A model generated the notes under the pieces. That model ran no database searches. It was given only the letters and a program-made list of their open reading frames with translations, and had not been told where the DNA came from. A program made the position numbers and the translations under genes. A stretch of 64,000 bases of DNA from Flavobacterium poyangense (GTDB lineage: Bacteria > Bacteroidota > Bacteroidia > Flavobacteriales > Flavobacteriaceae): assembly GCF_011751075.1 (NCBI RefSeq), contig NZ_JAALLN010000013.1, positions 1-64,000 on the forward strand, read 5' to 3'. Below, piece after piece: positions 26,507 to 34,687 of the stretch; the stretch's first letter is position 1; every line of letters starts with the position of its first letter.

Positions 26507-27193
26507 ATGGGAAGTGGTTATTTAATTCTTGCCGGGGCAATTATGTTAATCAGCTGGCTGGTGAGTTCAAAACTAAAAAGTAAATTCGAATTATATTCTA
26601 AATTGCAATTGAGAAATGGCATGAGTGGTGCCGAAATTGCCCAAAAAATGCTTGCAGATAACGGAATAACCGATGTGCGTGTTATCTCGACTCCGGGACA
26701 ATTAACAGATCACTATAATCCTTCGGATAAAACGGTAAACTTAAGTGAAGCAGTTTATAGTCATCGCAATGCAGCGGCAGCAGCAGTTGCTGCCCATGAA
26801 TGTGGTCACGCGGTGCAACATGCTGTTGGATACCAGATGTTGACTATGCGTTCTGCACTCGTTCCGATTGTAAGTATGGCGTCAAATTATATGCAGTGGA
26901 TTCTGTTAGCCGGTATTTTAATGATTCGTGTTTTTCCGGGACTGCTGTTATTTGGGATAGTGCTTTTTGCTATGACAACTTTGTTTTCGATAATCACATT
27001 GCCGGTAGAATATGATGCAAGTAATCGTGCATTGGCCTGGTTGGAGAATAAACGAATGTTGACACAGGAAGAACAGGCAGGAGCAAAAGATGCTTTAAAA
27101 TGGGCTGCCAGGACTTACTTAGTGGCTGCGATAGGGTCTATTGCAACGTTGTTGTACTATATTTCGATATATTCAGGAAGCAGGAGAAACTAA
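26507..27193 (+). CDS. Membrane zinc metallopeptidase, YugP family
   Basis: A 228-residue protein with an N-terminal helix (about 4-20), a cytoplasmic/periplasmic domain with the zinc-binding HECGH (97-101; full motif VAAHECGHAVQHA), and three further helices (about 115-160 and 195-215). EYDASNRALAWL after the helices is a family signature containing a likely third zinc ligand. The YugP (Zn_peptidase_2) family has no firm substrate. It is followed by a palindromic terminator-like repeat. Confidence 0.9.
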   Translation: MGSGYLILAGAIMLISWLVSSKLKSKFELYSKLQLRNGMSGAEIAQKMLADNGITDVRVISTPGQLTDHYNPSDKTVNLSEAVYSHRNAAAAAVAAHECGHAVQHAVGYQMLTMRSALVPIVSMASNYMQWILLAGILMIRVFPGLLLFGIVLFAMTTLFSIITLPVEYDASNRALAWLENKRMLTQEEQAGAKDALKWAARTYLVAAIGSIATLLYYISIYSGSRRN

Positions 27194-27230
27194 AGGAGGG
27201 AAATTCCAAATTTCAATCGATACGAAATCT

Positions 27231-27263
27231 AAACCCGACAGGTTTTTAAAACCTGTCGGGTTT
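27231..27263. terminator. Palindromic terminator shared by converging genes
   Basis: AAACCCGACAGGT pairs with ACCTGTCGGGTTT through an A/T centre, making a 13-bp stem. It lies between the YugP-type gene and the convergent Lrp gene and could terminate both. It is the second copy of the element found at 91-118. Confidence 0.7.
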
Positions 27264-27312
27264 GTTTTATAATATTGTTTGGAATTTGGAATTAATTTTT
27301 TGAAATTTCCTC

Positions 27313-27783
27313 TCAAAGTTGAATCTGTCGATCAATTTGCTGATCTAACGATATAAAGGTTTCTGTCCTTGAAACACCTTCAATAGCCTGAATTTTGGTA
27401 TTTAAAAGCTGCATAAGATGTTCGTTATCGCGACAGATGATTTTTATTAATACCGACCAGTTTCCGGTGGTGTAGTGGCATTCGAGTACCTCGGGAATTT
27501 TTTTCAGGTCCTTTACGGCTTCCGAATTTCGGGAGGCTTTGTCGAGGTATACGCCAACAAAGGCCATGGTGTTGTAGCCCAAGACTTTTGGATTTACAAT
27601 AAATTTTGATCCTGAAATCACACCGGACTGCTCGAGTTTTTTCAAGCGCTGATGAATCGCCGCTCCTGAAATCCCAATTTTATTGGCAATTTGTAAAATG
27701 GGTTTTCGGGCATCATCCATTAAATAGCGAAGGATTTCTTTATCGATACCGTCAATTTCAATTAAAAGCGAGTTGATTTTCAT
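27313..27783 (-). CDS. Lrp/AsnC-family transcriptional regulator
   Basis: A 156-residue feast/famine regulator. The N-terminal HTH (about 10-60) has DGIDKEILRYLMDDARKPI and IGISGAAIHQRLKKLEQSG; the C-terminal RAM/AsnC ligand domain (about 72-150) has VLECHYTTGNWSVLIKI. Such proteins usually bind amino acids and form octamers. The gene is isolated, with hemD upstream on the same strand behind a terminator, so its target cannot be inferred from neighbours. Confidence 0.95.
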   Translation of the reverse strand: MKINSLLIEIDGIDKEILRYLMDDARKPILQIANKIGISGAAIHQRLKKLEQSGVISGSKFIVNPKVLGYNTMAFVGVYLDKASRNSEAVKDLKKIPEVLECHYTTGNWSVLIKIICRDNEHLMQLLNTKIQAIEGVSRTETFISLDQQIDRQIQL

Positions 27784-27860
27784 AATTTACAATTTGAAAC
27801 TATATTTTGTGATTTGGGTTTTGAATAGAAACCAAATGTAGTTAAAATGCTGTAAAAAAG

Positions 27861-27903
27861 AAAATTCCAAATCCCAACAGTAAAGTTGAAATTTGGAATT
27901 TTT
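27861..27903 (-). terminator. Terminator after hemD
   Basis: On the minus strand AAAAATTCCAAAT pairs with ATTTGGAATTTT and runs into TCTTTTTT. It sits 22 bp beyond the hemD stop and upstream of the Lrp start. Confidence 0.65.
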
Positions 27904-27924
27904 AAGATTGTATCTTAGAAGTAA

Positions 27925-28674
27925 TTACTTCGATTTGTTTGCTTCGTTGATGTATTTTTCTAGAGCCATTGTCATAGAAGGAGTTTCAGGAGTTGGAGCA
28001 AGAATATCGATTCTTAAACCATAGTCTAAAGCTTCTTTTTGAGTTGTGCTTCCAAAAACAGCGATTCGGGTTTCGTTTTGTTTAAAATCAGGGAAGTTTT
28101 TAAACAGAGATTTAATTCCCGTTGGACTAAAAAAGGCTAAGACATCATAATAAACGTCTGCTAAATCAGATAGGTCGCTCATAACGGTTCTGTAAAAAAT
28201 GGCCTGAGTCCAATCTACTTTTAAATTGTTTAAAGTAACTGGTGCATCTGCATTTAATTGGTCAGAAGCCGGAAGTAAGAACTTTTCGTCTTTGTACTTT
28301 TTAATTAATGGAGATAAATCTGCAAAATCTTTTGCACCCACATAAATCTTACGTTTTCTGTACACTACATATTTTTGTAAGTAAAACGCAACTGCTTCAG
28401 ACTGGCAAAAATATTTCAGTCCTTCAGGGACTTTATAACGCATTTCATCGGCTACTCTGAAAAAATGATCTACAGCATTTCTGCTTGTCAAAATAATCGC
28501 AGTGTAATGATTAAGATCGATTTTCTGTAATCGAATCTCTTTTGCGCTAACCCCTTCCACATGAATAAATGGTCTGAAATCAATTTTTATTTTGTGTTTT
28601 TGTTGGAGCTCAAAGTAAGGAGAATTCTCCACTTTAGGTTCAGGCTGTGACACCAAAATTGTTTTCACTTTCAT
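27925..28674 (-). CDS. hemD: Uroporphyrinogen-III synthase
   Basis: It cyclises hydroxymethylbilane to uroporphyrinogen III in heme synthesis. The protein is weakly conserved, but the two-lobed HEM4 pattern is visible: LTSRNAVDHFF (about 78-88) and the C-terminal lobe with VLAFFSPTGIKSLF (about 185-198). The start at ATG 28674 (249 residues, MKVKTILVSQPEPK) is preferred over ATG 28713. The longer form would overlap the DUF4271 gene by 28 bp and add 13 residues the family lacks. The gene is adjacent to DUF4271, as is usual in Flavobacteriia. Confidence 0.87.
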   Translation of the reverse strand: MKVKTILVSQPEPKVENSPYFELQQKHKIKIDFRPFIHVEGVSAKEIRLQKIDLNHYTAIILTSRNAVDHFFRVADEMRYKVPEGLKYFCQSEAVAFYLQKYVVYRKRKIYVGAKDFADLSPLIKKYKDEKFLLPASDQLNADAPVTLNNLKVDWTQAIFYRTVMSDLSDLADVYYDVLAFFSPTGIKSLFKNFPDFKQNETRIAVFGSTTQKEALDYGLRIDILAPTPETPSMTMALEKYINEANKSK

Positions 28675-28685
28675 ATTATAAACTT

Positions 28686-29357
28686 TTACCAAGCCGCCTC
28701 TTTTGTAATCCAATAATAGATGAAATAATAAGGGGCTATTTCAAGAGCGCAAAGATATAAAATAAAATAAAATAACTTGCTGATTATTATATTTTGATGC
28801 GTTTTAATCGAAATAAAGTATGAGAATAGACTTATACATAGTGAAACCCCGATGATTGCTAGTGGTACGCTTTTCGGAATGTTGTCATAATAAAACAAAA
28901 CCGCATTAAATGGAAGGATCAAAACACCAATATAGGTGCGATATGTAGCTTTTTGTAAGTTGAACAGATCGATAAAATCTTCAATATTGAAGGAAGTGGC
29001 AACGATTTTTTCGATTAAATATTTTGCTAAAATAAAATACAATAAAAAAGTGGCGATTTGAATGAATAAAACCCAGTCTGTTTTTGAGGCATATCCAAAA
29101 GTATGCATCGTAAGCAGAATGAAAAAAGAAAACGAAATGACCTGCACAAAAAATAAACCAACAATAAAGCTACCTTTCAGATTGCTTGAGTCGCGATAGA
29201 TTTTTGCATATTTATCGGAGAAAATAAGTTTGCTGAATTCGCTAAATCGGGTTTCATAAGCTGATTTAGTAATGGCAACAAGGGCAAAAGCCAACACAAA
29301 TAAAAGTGTCGCCCAGTCTTTGTTTTCTAGAATTCGAGGGTGAAGTTGTTCAATCAT
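28686..29357 (-). CDS. DUF4271 family integral membrane protein
   Basis: A 223-residue protein with about six hydrophobic helices (near 17-34, 64-87, 93-113, 135-158, 163-183 and 192-218) and little else. Its size, position just upstream of hemD and opening HPRILENKDWATLLFVLA match DUF4271 of Bacteroidota. No function is known. It is divergent from the dpm1-like gene, and the gap between the two starts is only 105 bp. Confidence 0.85.
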   Translation of the reverse strand: MIEQLHPRILENKDWATLLFVLAFALVAITKSAYETRFSEFSKLIFSDKYAKIYRDSSNLKGSFIVGLFFVQVISFSFFILLTMHTFGYASKTDWVLFIQIATFLLYFILAKYLIEKIVATSFNIEDFIDLFNLQKATYRTYIGVLILPFNAVLFYYDNIPKSVPLAIIGVSLCISLFSYFISIKTHQNIIISKLFYFILYLCALEIAPYYFIYYWITKEAAW

Positions 29358-29408
29358 AACGTTGCAAAATTAGTAATTTTTTGTGTCAATACTTTTATTA
29401 TAAATTTA

Positions 29409-29442
29409 TTGTGAATCAAATGGCATAAAAAGTTTACTTTTG
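29409..29442 (+). promoter_or_regulatory. Promoter of the dpm1-dihydroorotase-DUF4296 unit
   Basis: A perfect Bacteroidota -7 box TACTTTTG (29435-29442) lies 23 bp after a TTG (29409-29411) that may serve as the -33 element. Transcription would start near 29449, which rules out the in-frame GTG at 29445 and fixes the downstream start at ATG 29463. Confidence 0.65.
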
Positions 29443-29462
29443 CGGTGAAATTACCCAGAAAA

Positions 29463-30188
29463 ATGAATGATTGTATTGTCATAATTCCCACTTATAACGA
29501 AATTGAGAACATAGAAAGTATAGTTAGGGCTGTTCTTTCTCAGCATAAACCTTTTCATCTTTTAATTATTGACGATAATTCGCCGGATTTTACTGCGAAT
29601 AAAGTAATTGCACTGCAGGAAGAATATCCCGGACGATTGTTTTTAGAAAAAAGAGCCAAAAAAGCGGGCTTAGGGACAGCTTATGTTCATGGTTTCAAAT
29701 GGGCGTTAGAACGCAAGTATGATTTTATATTTGAGATGGACGCCGATTTTTCTCATAATCCAAATGATCTCGAAAAGTTGTACGATGCCTGTCATTTTGG
29801 TGGCGCTGACTTAGCTATTGGTTCCCGATATGTAAAAGGGGTAAATGTTGTGAACTGGCCGTTGAGCCGTGTTCTGATGTCCTACTTTGCTTCGGTGTAT
29901 GTTAAATTCATTACCGGAATGAAAATTCATGATGCTACAGCAGGATTTATCTGCTATAAAAGAGTAGTTTTAGAAAAGATAAAACTCGACAAAATTAAGT
30001 TTGTTGGTTATGCTTTTCAAATCGAAATGAAATATCGAACCTATTGCGCTAAATTTCAAATTACCGAAGTTCCGATCATTTTTACCGATCGTACAAAAGG
30101 AGTTTCGAAAATGAGCAATGCTATTATAAAAGAAGCAATTCTGGGTGTAATAGCACTTCGACTTAAAAAATTATTCAATACATTATAA
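29463..30188 (+). CDS. Polyprenol monophosphomannose synthase (Dpm1-like GT2)
   Basis: A GT2-family glycosyltransferase that probably puts mannose on a polyprenyl phosphate, giving a sugar donor for periplasmic glycosylation. In the 241-residue protein the nucleotide-sugar motif is IIPTYNE...IIDDNSPD, the metal site is EMDADFSHNP, and GSRYVKGVNVVNWPLSR and DATAGFICYK follow. It lacks C-terminal membrane helices, like the short Dpm1 type. ATG 29463 is chosen because the promoter -7 box overlaps the longer frame. Dihydroorotase follows after 11 bp. Confidence 0.9.
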   Translation: MNDCIVIIPTYNEIENIESIVRAVLSQHKPFHLLIIDDNSPDFTANKVIALQEEYPGRLFLEKRAKKAGLGTAYVHGFKWALERKYDFIFEMDADFSHNPNDLEKLYDACHFGGADLAIGSRYVKGVNVVNWPLSRVLMSYFASVYVKFITGMKIHDATAGFICYKRVVLEKIKLDKIKFVGYAFQIEMKYRTYCAKFQITEVPIIFTDRTKGVSKMSNAIIKEAILGVIALRLKKLFNTL

Positions 30189-30199
30189 AGTCTACGGTG

Positions 30200-31540
30200 A
30201 TGAACAGAATTTTAATAAAGAACGCTAAAATTGTAAACGAAGGATCTATTTTTGAAGGAGATGTATTGATCGAAAACGACTTGATTGTTGAAGTTTCCGA
30301 TAGTATCAGTTTAAAATCGTCCGATTGTAAAGTGATTGACGCTGAAGGTAATTATTTGATTCCGGGTGCTATTGATGATCAGGTACATTTTAGAGAACCG
30401 GGATTAACACATAAAGGAGATATTGAATCAGAATCCAGAGCAGCTGTGGCGGGAGGAATTACCTCTTTTATTGAGCAGCCAAATACAGTACCCAATGCTG
30501 TTACTCAGGAAATATTAGAAGATAAATATCAGGTGGCTGCTGTAAAATCATTTGCGAATTATTCGTTTATGATGGGAGCAACAAATGATAATCTGGAAGA
30601 AGTTTTAAAAACGAATCCAAAAAATGTTGCTGGTATAAAAATCTTTTTAGGCTCTTCAACCGGAAATATGCTGGTTGATAACGAAGCTACTTTAGAGAAA
30701 ATATTTTCAAGTACCTCTATGTTAATTGCGGTACATTGCGAAGATGAAACCACTATTCAAAATAATCTTGCTCAATATAAAGAGCAATATGGTGATGCTA
30801 TTCCGGTAACAGCGCATCATTTAATCAGAAGCGCTGAAGCGTGTTATATTTCTTCGTCTAAAGCTGTGGCTTTAGCAAAAAAGACAGGTGCGCGTTTGCA
30901 TATTTTTCATCTTTCGACTGCCAAAGAAATGGAGTTGTTTACCAATAAAATTCCATTAGAAGATAAAAAAATCACCGCTGAGGTTTGTATACATCATCTT
31001 TGGTTTACGGATGAAGATTATGCTACAAAAGGAAATTTTATAAAATGGAATCCGGCTGTAAAAACAGCAAACGACAGAAAAGTGCTTTGGGAGGCTCTAA
31101 ATGATGGTCGTATTGATGTGATTGCTACAGATCATGCTCCACATACAAAAGAAGAGAAAAAACAACCTTACCTAAATGCTCCTTCTGGCGGACCATTGGT
31201 TCAGCACGCAGTTGTGGCTATGTTTGAGGCACATCATCAGGGTAAAATTTCTATCGAGAAAATCGTAGAAAAAATGTGTCATAATCCGGCTAAAATTTTC
31301 AAGATCGAGAAAAGAGGTTTTATAAAAGAAGGCTACTTTGCCGATTTGGTTATCGTGAATCCGAGCTTGCCTTGGAGTGTGAATGCAGATAATATTTTAG
31401 CAAAATGCGGATGGTCACCATTTGAAGGTTTTGTTTTCAGATCAAGAATTACACATACTTTTGTAAACGGAGAGCTGGTTTACAATAACTTTAAAGTGAA
31501 AGATATTCGCAACGGGAAAAGATTATTGTTTGACAGATAA
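30200..31540 (+). CDS. pyrC: Dihydroorotase, Bacteroidota type
   Basis: A cyclic amidohydrolase that closes carbamoyl aspartate to dihydroorotate in pyrimidine synthesis. The 446-residue protein has a TIM-barrel. The lysine expected to be carbamylated is in GIKIFLGSSTG, with HCED, HIFHLSTAKE and ATDHAPHT as metal and catalytic motifs. The first metal motif reads DDQVHFREPG: Gln61 replaces the first His of the usual HxH, while His63 is kept. The ATG at 30200 is used rather than the GTG in front. It is part of the dpm1 unit. It could be a related amidohydrolase, but the full frame fits DHOase best. Confidence 0.85.
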   Translation: MNRILIKNAKIVNEGSIFEGDVLIENDLIVEVSDSISLKSSDCKVIDAEGNYLIPGAIDDQVHFREPGLTHKGDIESESRAAVAGGITSFIEQPNTVPNAVTQEILEDKYQVAAVKSFANYSFMMGATNDNLEEVLKTNPKNVAGIKIFLGSSTGNMLVDNEATLEKIFSSTSMLIAVHCEDETTIQNNLAQYKEQYGDAIPVTAHHLIRSAEACYISSSKAVALAKKTGARLHIFHLSTAKEMELFTNKIPLEDKKITAEVCIHHLWFTDEDYATKGNFIKWNPAVKTANDRKVLWEALNDGRIDVIATDHAPHTKEEKKQPYLNAPSGGPLVQHAVVAMFEAHHQGKISIEKIVEKMCHNPAKIFKIEKRGFIKEGYFADLVIVNPSLPWSVNADNILAKCGWSPFEGFVFRSRITHTFVNGELVYNNFKVKDIRNGKRLLFDR

Positions 31541-31552
31541 AAAAAAGCATAG

Positions 31553-32041
31553 ATGAAGAATTTTATACTAATAGCATTGATTTTGTTTCTTTCTGTAAGT
31601 TGCGAAAAAGAGGTGGTAAAAGAGCCCAAAGGACTTATCGAGAAAGAGAAGATGATTGATATTATGTATGATTTATCTATTTTAGAAGCGGTAAAATACC
31701 AACATCCATTGACTTTTGATTCATTAGATACGAATCAGAAAAGGTTTGTTTTACAAAAGTATAAAGTAGACAGTCTGCGGTTTGCACAAAGTAATGTTTA
31801 TTATGCTTCCGACTATGAGGGGTATAAAGATATGTTTGATGTGATTGCTAAACGATTAGAAAAAAATCAGAAAGTAGCGGATTCATTGGCTAAAATAGAT
31901 GAGAAAAAAGCAATCAAAAAGAAAAAGGAGGAAGACAAAAAACGAAGAACAACTCCTAAACTTAATGAAGCACCTGCTGAAAAGAATATAGATTCGATAA
32001 AAAAGGCAATGTATGCAAGAAGAACAATGCAAACAAGATAG
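31553..32041 (+). CDS. DUF4296 family lipoprotein
   Basis: A 162-residue protein with a signal peptide and lipobox LSVSC (Cys at residue 17). A short conserved region (about 28-100; EKMIDIMYDLSILEAV) is typical of DUF4296, followed by a Lys/Glu-rich charged tail. It starts 12 bp after the dihydroorotase stop, so it is in the same transcript. Function is unknown; the anchoring to the envelope is all that can be said. Confidence 0.85.
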   Translation: MKNFILIALILFLSVSCEKEVVKEPKGLIEKEKMIDIMYDLSILEAVKYQHPLTFDSLDTNQKRFVLQKYKVDSLRFAQSNVYYASDYEGYKDMFDVIAKRLEKNQKVADSLAKIDEKKAIKKKKEEDKKRRTTPKLNEAPAEKNIDSIKKAMYARRTMQTR

Positions 32042-32043
32042 TT

Positions 32044-33045
32044 TTATAATTTAGGTACATCTTTTACATATTGGTGTACATCCAGAAAAACCGTTCCCAG
32101 AGCGGTTTTTATTTTTTCGTTAGCATACAAACTTTTAGAATAAGAAGCTTTTGCGGTTGCTTTAGTAATTCTTCTTTTCTGGAAAAACAAAGTCGAAAAT
32201 ATCCCGTCTGCTATCCAGGCGATATTTAGCAATAAAGGCTTCGCATGAATAGTAGGTCTTTTTACTTTTAATCTGTCTGCTATTGTATTGAGAATGTCCT
32301 GAAAAACGATGTTTTCCGCAATCAGCGTAAAGCGTTCGTTTTTTATGTTGCTTTTCATTAATTCATAAGCAATTTTTACGACATCATTTACGGCAATAAA
32401 ACCGGTACTTCCAAGGGTGTAGAAAGGAAGTCCTTTGGCTACTTTTGTGTAAAATTCGGCACTTCCCTGTTCGTTTGTTTTTGCAGTTGGGATTGGTCCT
32501 AAAATTACTCCCGGATTTATAATGATGACTTCCAGGCCTTCCTGAAGTCCTCGCCAGACTTCCATTTCAGCACCATATTTAGAAATGGCATAATCACTAT
32601 GTGGTTTTTCGGGATTCCATTCCGTTTCTTCGGTGATAATGGTTTCATGAGCAGCTAAGTCGCCTAGAGCAGCAATCGAACTCACAAAGCAGAATTTTTT
32701 TATTTGTTTTGCAATAGAAAAATTAACCATATTGGCGGTTCCTTCAATATTGGTTTTTCTCAGTACATCTTCATCCTTAGGATCTAGAGAGATAAATGCG
32801 GCACAATGGTAAACATATTCGATGCCGATAAAAGCAATTTCTAACGAAGGAATATCAAGGATGTCTGCTTCCAGCCATTCTATTTTTTCAAATAAATCTG
32901 GTTTTTTATACAACTCAAAAACAGATTTTGTTTTCTGAATGTTGTTTGAGTTTCTGTAAATTGCTCTGACTGTTTCTCCATTTTCAATTAAATGAAGTAA
33001 TAAATGCGAGCCGACTAAACCTGTTCCTCCTGTTACTAATACCAT
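32044..33045 (-). CDS. NAD(P)-dependent epimerase/dehydratase
   Basis: A 333-residue extended short-chain dehydrogenase. It has the Rossmann motif TGGTGLVGSHLL (about 5-16), VYHCAAF (about 78-84), Ser of VSSIAALGD, and the catalytic YAISKYGAE (about 152-160). The substrate is undetermined; sugar-nucleotide epimerases and 3-beta-hydroxysteroid/flavonoid-type reductases share this layout. Its stop lies 2 bp from the convergent DUF4296 stop, so the two messages overlap at their ends. Confidence 0.85.
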   Translation of the reverse strand: MVLVTGGTGLVGSHLLLHLIENGETVRAIYRNSNNIQKTKSVFELYKKPDLFEKIEWLEADILDIPSLEIAFIGIEYVYHCAAFISLDPKDEDVLRKTNIEGTANMVNFSIAKQIKKFCFVSSIAALGDLAAHETIITEETEWNPEKPHSDYAISKYGAEMEVWRGLQEGLEVIIINPGVILGPIPTAKTNEQGSAEFYTKVAKGLPFYTLGSTGFIAVNDVVKIAYELMKSNIKNERFTLIAENIVFQDILNTIADRLKVKRPTIHAKPLLLNIAWIADGIFSTLFFQKRRITKATAKASYSKSLYANEKIKTALGTVFLDVHQYVKDVPKL

Positions 33046-33129
33046 AGGGTAAAGATAGTATTTTTGATAAATTTATTGATAAAGGAATCTTAGCTTTAAA
33101 TGATATTTAGCTATTTATTTAAAAATAAA

Positions 33130-33170
33130 ACAACAAAAGCCAATTCATCGGAATTGGCTTTTGTTGTTTT
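33130..33170. terminator. Terminator between the epimerase and outer-membrane protein genes
   Basis: AACAAAAGCCAATTC pairs with GAATTGGCTTTTGTT through a four-base ATCG loop, with T or A runs on both sides. It ends transcription from the outer-membrane protein gene on the minus strand. Confidence 0.8.
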
Positions 33171-33194
33171 GAATTATAAAAATCATGGTTTCTG

Positions 33195-34439
33195 CTAAAA
33201 AATAGTATAAGCAAAAATGAAATCTATTGCGCTGTATTTTGCTGAATAGGTGGTGTAATTAACTAATTCTTTCTTTGTGTTTAATCGTATCTCAGCAGAG
33301 AATTTATTATTGAAATTATACCCCAATCCAAAGGCTAAATTTTTTGCAAAATCGCCTGTGAAACTTGAATCATTGTTTCCTGTTTTCTCATTGTGTGTGA
33401 TCTCGGTCTTGCCAATTACATCTAAAGTATAGGAAGCATTTATGAAAATTTTTGATTTATTATTTAAAAACATATAATGTCTTATACCGATTGGTAGTTG
33501 CACAGCATTGTAATCTATTTTTACATTGTATTCTTTGTCCGGAAATGAAACAAAACCGGTAGGGATGCTGTAGTTTTTTTCGTCTTGGTATTTTTGGTAG
33601 GTTGGATTGATAAAAATACTCCATTTGTTTTTATTGTACGGAAGTACGTATTCGAATTCAGCACCGAATTTGAAGATCGTTTTGTTGTCAAGTTCTGCAT
33701 TTTGGTGGAAATTTTCTTCGTTTTTTGTTGTTGATGAAACGATGCTCGCACCTGCTGTTACTTTGATAAAAAACTGACTTTTGCCAGTTTTGGTATTATT
33801 TTTAGCTAAGTCGGGGTTGATGTTGTTGTATTTCGAAAAATAGGCAACAAGATCCGCTTTTTTGTAAGTAAGATTTAGGATGCTTTTTTCGGTTGTTGAA
33901 GACGTTGCAACATTTTTGTATAGTTGTTGCTTGTATTCGTTGTTTTCGCTTATTTTTTCTGTTCCTTCGTTTTGATCTGTAATAATGTATTTAACATAAA
34001 TCAGTTGTTCTGTCGGAATGGTTTTGGTCGCATAGAAGAATCTGTTTAAGTTTTCTTCTGTATAACTATATAAAGAGGCTTCACCTGTCACGAGTACTTT
34101 CAAAAACAATGTTTCTTCTTTCCAATTCGGGTTTCTGTTCGTGGTTATTTTTTTTAGATCATCAGTAGAGCGGTCTATTTTTATTTTAAATCTTTTGAAA
34201 GTGCTCTCATTGTCAATACCGAATTCCTGAATTGTTGCAATACTTTCGGTTTTAGAATCAGAATCACTAAGCTGTGTTTTGTATTTGATGTCGGTTGGGT
34301 TGTTTTTCCAGTCTAAATTTTTAATGTAACATTCGGTTCTGTTTCCGTCATTAGATATGAAGTATCCTTTTTCAAATGAAATTTGTGCGTTAGTAAATGA
34401 GTAACAAAGTAATAGGGTAAGCAGTAATAGTTTTTTCAT
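33195..34439 (-). CDS. Outer-membrane beta-barrel protein of unknown function
   Basis: A 414-residue protein with a signal peptide (1-18, ending FTNAQ). The N-terminal half (about 20-200) is not recognised. The C-terminal half (about 220-414) has alternating hydrophobic strands (FGAEFEYVLPY, PIGIRHYMFLN, FAFGLGYNFNNKFSAEIRL) ending in an aromatic residue (FIFAYTIF), as in PorT/OmpW-like eight-stranded barrels of Bacteroidota. It is a single gene. Confidence 0.7.
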   Translation of the reverse strand: MKKLLLLTLLLCYSFTNAQISFEKGYFISNDGNRTECYIKNLDWKNNPTDIKYKTQLSDSDSKTESIATIQEFGIDNESTFKRFKIKIDRSTDDLKKITTNRNPNWKEETLFLKVLVTGEASLYSYTEENLNRFFYATKTIPTEQLIYVKYIITDQNEGTEKISENNEYKQQLYKNVATSSTTEKSILNLTYKKADLVAYFSKYNNINPDLAKNNTKTGKSQFFIKVTAGASIVSSTTKNEENFHQNAELDNKTIFKFGAEFEYVLPYNKNKWSIFINPTYQKYQDEKNYSIPTGFVSFPDKEYNVKIDYNAVQLPIGIRHYMFLNNKSKIFINASYTLDVIGKTEITHNEKTGNNDSSFTGDFAKNLAFGLGYNFNNKFSAEIRLNTKKELVNYTTYSAKYSAIDFIFAYTIF

Positions 34440-34662
34440 AAAAAGGTTTTTGGTTTTTCGCCAAAATTAGGGAATGAAGTTTGATAATTCATTGCGTTTT
34501 TTCAGATTTTTTTTACGATTTCACAGGGGTTTGCGTAGTGTTTTGATAATTAGGTTATTGGGAGTTTTTGTTGTTGTCAAGCTAATAGTTTCTACAAAGA
34601 CTTTTATGAAAAATCTTTTTGGTTTATAAGTTTTTATAGTATCCACTACTAATGGAATTAAG

Positions 34663-34670
34663 TATATTTG
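34663..34670 (+). promoter_or_regulatory. -7 promoter box of tyrS
   Basis: A perfect TAnnTTTG match, TATATTTG. It lies inside the longer reading frame that begins at 34652, so transcription starts after that ATG. Translation must begin at the next one, 34688. Confidence 0.6.
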
Positions 34671-34687
34671 CACAAATTATTTTAAAA

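Noticed and set aside
29445..29462. GTG start adding six residues to the Dpm1-like protein
   Set aside because: The -7 promoter box ends at 29442, so the transcript starts after this codon.
34652..34687. Earlier ATG for tyrS
   Set aside because: The TATATTTG box at 34663-34670 lies between it and ATG 34688, and the family start is at the later ATG.
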